Source: Blastomyces gilchristii SLH14081
Taxonomy: Eukaryota; Ascomycota; Eurotiomycetes; Onygenales; Ajellomycetaceae
Length of the DNA: 64,000 bases
Reading direction: 5' to 3'
Assembly (NCBI RefSeq): GCF_000003855.2
Contig: NW_003101675.1
Location: 34,313 to 98,312 of the forward strand
This document shows, piece by piece, positions 48,050-56,535 of this stretch. Each line of letters starts with the position of its first letter. Position 1 is the stretch's first letter. A program made the translations under genes and the position numbers. The notes beneath the pieces are model-generated. The model had not been told where the DNA came from. It did no database searches and saw only the letters and a program-made list of their open reading frames with translations.

Positions 48050-51000
48050 TGATCAATTTCCTCCTCTTCATATTCAGATATTTCTGAATTTAGTCATTTT
48101 CTTGTAGCTGCTTGAGTTTCTGATAGAAAGTCTATTAAGTATTTAATTTCTGTCTCAGTTGAGAATAAGAATCTTATATTTAATTGATTTAGATTATACT
48201 TCTCTTTCAATCTGACTCTGAGACTATTGTATAATGCACAGTGCATTATAATATGCTCAGAATTCTCATTTGCATTGCAGAATAAGCATTGTATTGAGTC
48301 AAATCTATCATCAAATCTTTGTATATAAGATTTGAAATAGTCATATTCTAGTTTCAGCTGTATTATAGATGAGAATATTTTCTTTTTATATTTAATTGAA
48401 CAAGATTTTCAATTGGGTTTTGTTTCAAATCTTGAATAATGTACACTCTTCTTTTATTTCTGCCAGCTTTTATTTCACTTGTCTAAACAAGATTCTTTTA
48501 TTTTTCTCTTTATAAAAGATCAGGATATAATTTTTTGAATAGATCTGCTTAATTCTGCACTCTTTTTTACAGCTGAATCAGCTAATTCATTGTCATGAAT
48601 ATTCATATGAGTAGGAACTCAGTGCAGATGAATTATCAGCTTTGATATTCTTCTCTTTTGAATTTTCAAAACAGAGTTTAAGATCAGTTTAAGATTCATT
48701 TGATTATTATGAATCTGACTATTTCTAAGTCTTTTTAAAGCAGCTTGACTATCAGAGAATATTCATGTCTCTTTCAAACTATTTTCTCTTTTATGAGATT
48801 TTATTTCAATGAGTTTAAAAGCTTTCACTATTACAAATAGTTCAGCATCAAAGACTTCAGATTCACAGTCTAAATTTCAGAAATCTGAGATATAATTGAT
48901 ATTATCTTCAGTATAAGCAATGTCTGTGCTTAATCTATTCAAATTCTTATTTTTTGAGCTATCTGAATAAATCAGAATAGAGTCTTTTATATTGATTGTA
49001 GAAATTCTCTTTAAATACTGTTCATACTCTTTCTCTTTAGATAGTTCATTTATTTGTAAGTTTATAAGAGATTCAAGCTTTTCTCTTCAGAGAGATAACT
49101 TCTCATGATCAACTTTTTCAATATTTAAAGAAGAAAATTAATTTTTAATCAGAGAGCATAGTCTGTATAGTTGAGAAGACATTTTCTTTGAAGAATTATT
49201 TTCATTTCAATCAAGAAATCTATTTCAATCCAGTTCATTTTCAGAGTTAATTGATGAAAATGAAGAAGAGACTCTTTCTCTGATTATATAATTTGAGTTC
49301 ATCTTTATAACTCTCAGAGTATAGTTTATACAGGTCTTTTCAAATCTAATAGCAGAGAGAGAAATTGAAGCTTCAATTTTCATTGCTTTAATAGAAGATG
49401 ATTTAAATACTCTCAGAATTCTTCTCAAGACTCTGTTCCGCAGACTTTGAAAGAGTTCAGTGAAATTCTCTTAATTATTTCATCAAACTTAAACTTCATA
49501 ATCAGCTACTGATGTAATACAGGCTATATATAACTGTCTCATAGTCTGGAAGAATAGACCTCTCTCTGTATTTAATAGTCTGATTATGTTGTTCAATAGT
49601 CTTTCTGCCTTGATAGTTCTTTGTTAAATGTAATATTTAAAATTCAACTTGAAGTGTAATCATACTTCTAATCATTTGACATTTACACTGAGTTTAATCT
49701 CTCTATTTAAAAGAGTTAGAGATAGTTCTTTCTTATTGAATCTAGAAAAGAAATGAATTAACTTAGTTTTATTCATACTAAATTGAATTTAATTAATATC
49801 TGCTCTAATAAAGATTTTCTTTGCAGCTTCTTCAATTACTTTTAAATTCTCTTTGATAGTTTTTGAGCTGTAGACTAGATCAATATCATTCATATAACTC
49901 AGAGATTACACTATTCTCATATTTCTATTCTTGAATAGATATGCAGTGTATATTGTAAGTAAAATAAGTGAGATTGAAGATTCTTACAGTACTTCTATTT
50001 TTATCTCAGTCTTGTCTTATTTTATTTCATCAAAGAAAAGTTGTATAATTCTTTTAAATATAAAACAGTTAACTCATTTTATTAGAGAAAGTAGCAGTTT
50101 TAACATCTTCAAAGTCTGAATTAACTTTGACTTTGAAACATGATCAAATGCTTCTTTTATATCAATAAAAACTGCAGTTGAGATCAGATCTTCATACTTT
50201 GCTATTTGAATATTATGAATAACTGAGAGAACAGTATCAATTGCAGAACACTATTTTCTATCTCTCATTTATTCACTGAATAAAAGAGAATTACTGATAG
50301 AGCTTATAAAAGATAGTTGAGTAGCTATTATCTTTTCTAAAACCTTTTCTAGACAGTTCAATAGAGATATTACTCTATATAACTTAGAAATTGAAGTTTT
50401 TCTATTAGATTTTGCAAGAATCACTTCAGTGACTTCTCTTCAGCATTCAGAGTAATATTCATTTTTCAAGAGATTAAAAAAGAGCTCAAAATATTCATTC
50501 TTTAAGTAGAAGTATGTATTTTGAATAATCAAGTGATTAATTGAATCAGGCCCTGCAGCAGTTTTAACTGAACTTGAGAAGATAGCTGACTCTAATTCAT
50601 CTTGAGTAAGATCAGGTCATTTCCAGTTATTTTCATCAATATAGTTGAGAAGTGATATATTCTCTTTCTCTGAATCTGAATCTGATGAGTTTTAAAAGAG
50701 AGTTCTTATAAAAGCTTGACATTTTTTCTTAAAAGAGTTTACTGTATATAATTCATTCTCAAACTCATATTCTAAGATTGAAAGTTTTGCTACACTTCTT
50801 GTTTTAGTATAGTTAAAAGCTTTAAAAACTTTCTTTTCTTATGCTTCTTTAAGAAATTTATTTCAGCAGTCTGTTTTAGCTCTTTTAATATCTGAAAAAT
50901 ATTCATTTCTGACAGCTTTGAACTCTTTATTAGAAATTATATCATTCTTTCAATCTCTTCTAGCAGTAGTCAATTGTTTTCTTTTAGATATGATATTCTT

Positions 51001-52010
51001 ATTTTATCAAGGTTTTGAATACTCAGAAGACTTTCTCTTTGAAATATTATCTTTAACACTTGCTAGAATAATAGATGTAATGAGCTTCACTCTATTCTCA
51101 AGCATTTCATTTGAGATATCTTGATCAGAATTTCAATATAGCTCACTCTGTCTTTGAGATTTTAACAGTTTTATACTTTCTTCAACTGTCTTTCAGTCAG
51201 CTTTTTCAAAGTTAAACTGATTAGAGAGAAGAGGATTTTCACTCATTTATTTCTTACTCAGTTTAATATCAAATTGAATAATTTCATGATCTGATTCTGA
51301 TGTCTCATTTGAATTAATAAATCAGTTTACAAGTCTTTTTTTCATTAGATTTTACAATATGAAGATTAGATCTATAATAGATTTCTGTTTTATATCTTTT
51401 CTAAAGAATGTTTGTTGATCAGACTTGTTAACTAAATCTATTAAATACTTAAAGATTCATTCAATCAGATTATCAGCTCTTACTGCTCTTTTACATTCTG
51501 AATTTCATCAGAGATGATGTGCATTGAAATCTTCTGCAATTATAGAGTTTCTTGATAAAGTTATGTTCAGAAACTCTCTATTAATTGTTCAGATGTTATT
51601 ATTTTTCTTCAATGACTTTTCATTACAGATATTTATAAGCTGTATAGTATTAAACTTATTCTCTTTATCTATGATATCACTCATCAGAATATCAGGGTCA
51701 GACATGATATCAAATCTTAGATTAAATTAATATCTTGATCTCTTTCTTTCATAGATTACTACTTTTGACTTTATCTCAGACTTTTGAAATATAAAGCAGT
51801 AGTAGCTTGAATAAGAAATAACATATTTTTACTCAGTATTAAAATTCAGCTTCTGAAGCAGTATAAAATCAACTTTTTATTCAAATGCAATTTGAAGATA
51901 AGAATAAATATAATTTGAGTTTCTATTCATATTATTTTGAATAAATGTGATTTTTGAAGAGTTTTTAAACTTTTTTTGTTATTTTTGTTGTATATTCATA
52001 CTAAAAGAGA
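48050..52010 (-). pseudogene. LINE-2 ORF2, inactivated
   Basis: Counterpart of 29913-33875 with more stop codons. The RT active-site box again reads YMND, as in LINE-1. The RNase H and C-terminal Cys/His region are recognisable by alignment with LINE-1 only; one knuckle Cys position and several Trp/Gln codons are altered. Confidence 0.75.
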
Positions 52011-53267
52011 GTAGAGTAGAATCTAATCACTATTATCAGATAGTAGATTATAACTATTCTGAAAAGTGAGAATCTCAACTGCTTGCATTATATCTAGTTT
52101 ATCATCAGAGTCATTTCTCAATTCTCTAATCTTAATAGAAGTTTAAGAATTCAAATTCTGTTTATATTTAGCTGAAGAATTAAAGTTTGAAGATTTAGAT
52201 AGTTGAGAGTTTCTTCTTTTTAAGCTTGCAGTTGTGAGTTTACTGACTTGACTATTCTCTTCAGTTCTAGATTTGCTTTAAGCTTCATCTTTTCTTCAGT
52301 TCTTTTGAGTTCTTGAAGCAAATATACATTCTTTTGAGCTAGATGCATGTTTTTCTTTGCAATTAGAGCATTTAAGCAGAGTGTATTGACATATTTCACC
52401 TCTTTTTGAGCATATTTCACATTTATACTCACTAGTTTTATGATCTCTGTCATAGAATGCACATTTTGAGTCTCTAAAACAGAAGATTGTAAAGTGTCTA
52501 TATCTTTGATAGTTTGAACACTATGTTTGAGCTTTGAGATTCATTCTTGAGTCTTTGTATTTATAAACTCTCATTTTCAAATCTGCTACTCTTACTTCAC
52601 AGATCTTTGACTGTTCAAGTGTCTTTATATATACTAGAACAGAGACATTTCTTCTGCTTTGTCTGAACTTAATTGAATTTAATCATACAGGCTCTTTTCT
52701 CAGTTAAATAGAGTTATATTCTTTTAATTCATTTTTGAGAAGTAGTATTTCTTCTTCACAGTCAAAAATTTCAACTGAAATATCATGAAGAATGAATTTA
52801 TCTCACTTTTCATCTCTCTCAGATAGAATTATTGTATTTAACAAAGATTCTACTGCTAATTTTCAGAGATTCTCATTCTGAATAAGAAACTCTGCACTGA
52901 ATTCAGGCATTGTAGTCACTAGTCAGAATGATAGAGTTTTCAAAGAAAGATGACTCAATTAAAGCTATAACTGATTTTTAAACTTTAATATCAGTCATTA
53001 ACTGAGAAAAGAACTGCTGATTAATTTCATTTCTGATTCTGAAAATGAGATTTAAGTTTAGCTTGTTTCTTTGTAAGATGTTCTGATTTGAGACTTTGAG
53101 AATAAGTCTTCTATTTCTGAAGATTTGAAAGTTTTTCTTCTTTTACATTTTTTTCTTCACTTTTCTATGAATAGAAGCATGAGTATTATTCTTCTCAGTT
53201 TTCTCAGAATTTTGAGCATATTTTAAGATAGCAGGTTTAGAGACAGTAGATTCAGCTGCTTGAGCAT

Positions 53268-53641
53268 GCCCCGGTGGCCGAATGGTTAATGCGGCCACCC
53301 GGTAGCGCCTTGGCGTGGGAAACCAAGGCGCGTGGGTTCGAAACCCGCAGGGGATACATTAAATCCGGAACTCAAGCACCTCAGGTTCCTAATAAATACA
53401 GAGGTGTACAAATCGCTCCAATGAATCGCTCTATGTTCCTGGGCTGGGAAGTTATTATCGCATGTATCTAATTGTCACTCCTTTGTATTTTCCTATGTTC
53501 TTGTTATCTTGACGTGGTCTCAACACCTGTATTTCCTCCTGTATAACCAACACTTGACCTGTATTTAACATCACGCAAGGACTCATCATAAGCTCCGCTT
53601 GCATATGAGTATAATGGAAGAATAATAATAATAATAATAAT
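53268..53641 (+). mobile_element. tRNA-derived SINE (374 bp) with perfect 14-bp target duplication
   Basis: GC-richer and unmutated compared with the surrounding LINE. Flanked by AGCTGCTTGAGCAT at 53254-53267 and 53642-53655; LINE-1 has this sequence once at the corresponding site. The tRNA-like head has a polymerase III A box (TGGCCGAATGG, 53275-53285) and B box (GGTTCGAAACC, 53335-53345), with a 9-bp stem GCGCCTTGG/CCAAGGCGC between them. The acceptor stem does not pair fully, so it is not a working tRNA gene. The 3' end is TATAATGGAAGAATAATAATAAT with an AAT tail, resembling the LINE 3' end. Inserted after LINE-2 was mutated. It reads opposite to the LINE. Confidence 0.93.
53275..53345 (+). 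promoter_or_regulatory. Internal Pol III promoter (A and B boxes) of the SINE
   Basis: The A box TGGCCGAATGG fits the TRGYNNANNNG consensus and the B box GGTTCGAAACC fits GGTTCGANNCC; both match fully. Spacing between box starts is 60 nt, in the range for tRNA-type promoters. Confidence 0.85.
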
Positions 53642-54032
53642 AGCTGCTTGAGCATATATTTTCTTCTGATTCAAAGAAGAAGAAGAAGTAAAAAAAGAGA
53701 AAGAAGAGTAAGATGAGAAGTCAGTGATTGTACTAGGAATTTTCAATGTTTTTTAAACTGTGTTTGAAATTCCAAGTTTGAACTTGATTATCTTCTGTAG
53801 TTGTCTAGTCTGAGTATGAAGAATTAACAGAACTTCTTTATTTATCTCACTCAGACACTGCTTTCTAAGAATCTTACTTACTTTTTCAAGTTTCTATATT
53901 TCAAGAACTTGTTATTTCTCTATTTCTTCTTTCTTTCTTCTCTTCAGAATTTCAATCTCAGAAATAGTATTTGAGAAAGTATCTTTTTCCACATTAACTG
54001 AGTGTATTTTTGAACTCATTATTCTCACTCAA

Positions 54033-54165
54033 TGAAAAGTTGATCAGACTGTTTTAATTGAGATATATATTAAACTCTTTTGAAAAGTTGATCAGACTGT
54101 TTCAATTAAGAGATTTCTAAGTCTGTTTTCAATTGAAAAGTTGATTAGACTGTTTCAAAAGAAGA
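54033..54165 (-). repeat. Three tandem 5'-end units of LINE-2
   Basis: Units start TGAAAAGTTGATCAGACTGT at 54033 and 54081, and TGAAAAGTTGATTAGACTGT at 54134, about 50 nt apart. LINE-1 has one unit (35533). They resemble promoter monomers in the 5' UTR of some LINEs. Confidence 0.7.
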
Positions 54166-55014
54166 ATAAAAGACTTTTATGTATAAAACACCTGATTTTT
54201 TTCACACTAGTTCAGTAACTAGGTTAGATTTTTGAAGAGAATCTAATAAACTAAAATTGATTTTTAAGATAAATTAATAAAATCTTTATAATCTCTTTCT
54301 TGAGATATAGTGAGAAAAAGTATGATATCAATTGATAATAAATCAGATAATATGACAGTTTTTGAGAGAAAAACTGATAAAAAATAAATCAATTTTTTAC
54401 AGAGAAATTGATTAAAACTATTCAATTTTATTCTAAATTATTCAATTCTTCTCACACAATAAGTATGCAACTCAAATCAGTTAATAAAGAGTATAAAAAA
54501 GAATTAAGTATTAATGAAAGCTCTTCAGTCACTGAAAAAGTAATTCTTACTTAAAAGAATATAAAATTATGACAGAAAACAGCTCTGTTTTTAATTCTTT
54601 GTAAGAATATTGTGTAAAATTTAGAGAAAAACATCTTACTTTTTCAAGAGAAGTAAAAAACTATTTCTAAGATCTTTTTTTTTTTTTTTTTGCATTAACT
54701 GCTGTAGAAGAATGAGATAGAAACTGCTAAGATATACACTACTATATACTCTCTATCAAGACTTTCCCTCTTCAGAGTCTTGATATTATAGAGAATATAA
54801 GTCTGTTTCTATATAATAATATAAATATTGTCAGTGAGATGTAGAGAAACTGGTTATTTATATCTTAAAATAGAAGACTTTGTCAATGATTATATTAATA
54901 TAGAGTTAATTCTCAAATTCAATAGAAATCTAGTATTGCTGTTCTCAATCTCTTGCAGAATCTATTAAATATTGAGATATTAAAACTAGATTTAATATAT
55001 CTCACTGTGCAGGG
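54166..55014. other. AT-rich unassigned segment of the island
   Basis: Non-coding on both strands in my reading, heavily AT, with an 18-T run near 54674-54691 and a 9-bp perfect hairpin ATCAAGACT/AGTCTTGAT at 54755-54784. It may be more LINE 5' sequence or remains of Gypsy-3. Confidence 0.4.
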
Positions 55015-55695
55015 ATCAAAGGCTCAGTCAGATCTTGAAGTATACTGATTTTATAGTTGTTGTGTCTGCTGATTATGTATCAAATACAGTTGCTGAGGTA
55101 TCTTTTTGTACTTTTCTGCTGGGGATGGGGCAGATCGGAAGGTGCAGTACAAGGGTGGGACTTGGTGTAAAGACAGAGAGGGTTTTTTGCGGGGGATGCG
55201 CTTCAGATGTGTCTGTTGATTATGTGCTTGATACTATTGCCGAGGTATCTTTTTGTATTTTTCTGCCGGACGTGGGCCAGATTGGGAAGGGCGGTACGTG
55301 GGTGTGACTTGGCGTTGATGTTTTGGAACATCAAAGATAGACAGGGTTTTCGTGGAAGTTGCTTCTCAGATATCTCCACAATTACAGGTCGGGGATCTTC
55401 CAAAATCAAGAAGATTGGCGCATATGGCTAGGTCTCTTTGCCTTACAATTTGTATGGCAATTTGGCCCGGGGTTGTGGTGTGGTAGGGGTGAACGGGGGA
55501 TAATCCCACTCAGGAGTTTCGAACAACGTCTGGTTCACGTTTGGCTGGATAACTCCACCACCACACGGGGTATGCGGTCGGCGATGGGGTCAAAATGCTC
55601 GTATGATCAAGGGCTTTTCGATGGATCTATCGGCGGGTTCTTATTCGAAAAATTGAGCGAGTTCGTGGTGGAGCGGTTTTGAAGCTAGAGAGAAA
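55015..55695. other. GC-rich, weakly mutated block with internal duplication
   Basis: Stands out from the island by many CpG, GG and CC dinucleotides. Two about 100-bp direct repeats (about 55067-55160 and 55211-55312) share GAGGTATCTTTTTGTA and the GGGACTTGG/GTGACTTGG ends. An open frame at 55359-55682 (+) has no recognisable domain. Followed at 55696-55700 by TCATC, which also precedes 22840. Origin unknown: late insertion, captured host DNA, or part of an element spared from mutation. Confidence 0.5.
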
Positions 55696-55699
55696 TCAT

Positions 55700-56195
55700 C
55701 TGAAGTGATTTTTATCTATAGCTATAAATTAATTAGTAAGAAGTAAAAAATTAATAGAAGAAAGAAATCTATTATAAGATTAAAATAATGCTTAAAATAT
55801 GTTAAATTGTCTACAATCTTGCATTTTTAATTGATATTTCAAAGATAGAGTGACTTGATTATATTCTTATAACACTGACAGAATCATAACACTCAGTTGA
55901 TTTCAATAGATGCTTTTAGAATCTCAATAACAAGATTATGAAGGATTTGAGATATACAAGAGAAATCACAATCTGTCAATTGATTGATATGAAAAAGAAG
56001 CTGTTCTTCTTATGAATCTGTGAGATTTTTGCAGTGAATAGAGCTTGCTTTCTTTCTTGATATTTGAACATCTCTATACTGCTGTGATAATGTATATTGA
56101 CTGATTCCATATTTTTTAGCAGTCTCAGTGTAATTAGGGATCAATTGTGCATTCAAATCATCAATTGCTGCTTGTATAACTGCTTCATGGTGCAT
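55700..56195 (-). pseudogene. pogo/Fot1-type transposase, N-terminal part
   Basis: Starts at the ATG at 56195, 40 bp inside the right inverted repeat. The first 61 residues are open and form the Psq-type helix-turn-helix of fungal pogo transposases: AAIDDLNAQLIPNYTETAKK, YGISQYTLSQQYRDVQISRK. After a stop (Q or R in the family) the frame continues with EEQLLFHINQLTD-DFSCISQILHNL, a CENP-B-like second helix-turn-helix, and FKHYFNLI. The catalytic region with the first Asp is missing here, so about 100 or more residues are deleted or lost. The C-terminal part is at 21560-22839. Confidence 0.82.
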
Positions 56196-56234
56196 GTTGT
56201 GAGTGGTTGAAGATGGATGAAAAAATGAAGATTG

Positions 56235-56277
56235 GACGGGTGTTGGGTGTACGCGGGCGTTGGGTGGTTGATTACGT
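56235..56277. repeat. Right terminal inverted repeat of pogo-type element
   Basis: Inverted copy of 21475-21517 with 4 mismatches; followed by TA (56278-56279). Retains CpGs. Confidence 0.88.
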
Positions 56278-56535
56278 TAGTAAATAGTTAATTAACTAGT
56301 TAACTAGTGTTGGCCACACTTAACAAAAAGATGTTAGCGGAAAACTCTAACATTGTGACGGGGAATCTCTCGCGACAGCAGCATCTCTCCAACAATTCCC
56401 CGCATCACCAAAATATCCCCCTGTTCTACCTGATGCGTAGTTAATCTAGTGCCAGGGCTAGATCTCATATCACCAGTGCTCGTTATAAGTATCCTTTGCC
56501 TCATTTATCTTGCCCCATTGTAACGCTTAACAGCC
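56278..56535 (+). promoter_or_regulatory. Residual gcn20 promoter between transposon end and start codon
   Basis: Only 258 bp separate the transposon from the gcn20 ATG. Base composition is normal. It has repeated TTAACTAGTTAACTAGT near 56287-56305. No further gene. Confidence 0.55.

Larger units (their letters stand above)
52020..54020 (-). pseudogene. LINE-2 ORF1, inactivated and split by the SINE
   Basis: Counterpart of 33899-35518. The SINE sits between positions 53254 and 53655 in the segment that in LINE-1 encodes the AQAAES region. A 3-7 nt local duplication near 52916-52924 (GTCACTAGTCA) also differs from LINE-1. No intact reading frame. Confidence 0.75.
47671..54165 (-). mobile_element. 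LINE-2: second copy of the Tad1/I-like LINE, with SINE insertion and 5' monomers
   Basis: Aligns along its whole length with LINE-1 (29534-35581) on the same strand and differs mainly by C-to-T and G-to-A changes, so it is more degraded. The 3' end again carries an ATT/AAT array and the hairpin. The 5' end extends beyond that of LINE-1 with three similar units starting at about 54033, 54081 and 54134. A 374-bp SINE (53268-53641) interrupts the ORF1 region. I could not find a matching target duplication on both sides, so the right end is approximate. Confidence 0.85.
21475..56277 (-). mobile_element. pogo/Fot1-type (Tc1/mariner superfamily) DNA transposon, split by a nested insertion array
   Basis: The outer boundary of the AT-rich island. 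Terminal inverted repeats at 21475-21517 and 56277-56235 agree at 39 of 43 positions and share the core ATCAACCACCCAACGCCCGC; each is flanked by TA (21473-21474 and 56278-56279), the target duplication expected for this superfamily. The transposase reads leftward from 56195. Its two ends lie next to the two inverted repeats, so the element was once about 2 kb and has been expanded to 34.8 kb by later insertions. The inverted repeats keep CpGs while the interior is heavily C-to-T mutated. Confidence 0.85.

Noticed and set aside
53268..53353. A functional tRNA gene
   Set aside because: A and B boxes are perfect, but the acceptor stem pairs at only about three positions, the anticodon loop is not standard, and the unit continues into a SINE body with an AAT tail.
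53274..53471. Plus-strand ORF starting MAEWLMRPPGSALAW
   Set aside because: It is a reading through the tRNA-like head of the SINE; the A and B boxes and target duplications explain the sequence better than a protein.
55359..55682. 107-residue plus-strand ORF in the GC-rich block
   Set aside because: Open but with no recognisable family and no clear start context; kept only as part of the unexplained block.
21475..56277. Centromere or biosynthetic gene cluster as explanation for the AT-rich island
   Set aside because: All well-supported content is transposon-derived and bracketed by one element's inverted repeats; no synthase or tailoring genes are present. A centromere cannot be excluded or supported from sequence alone.
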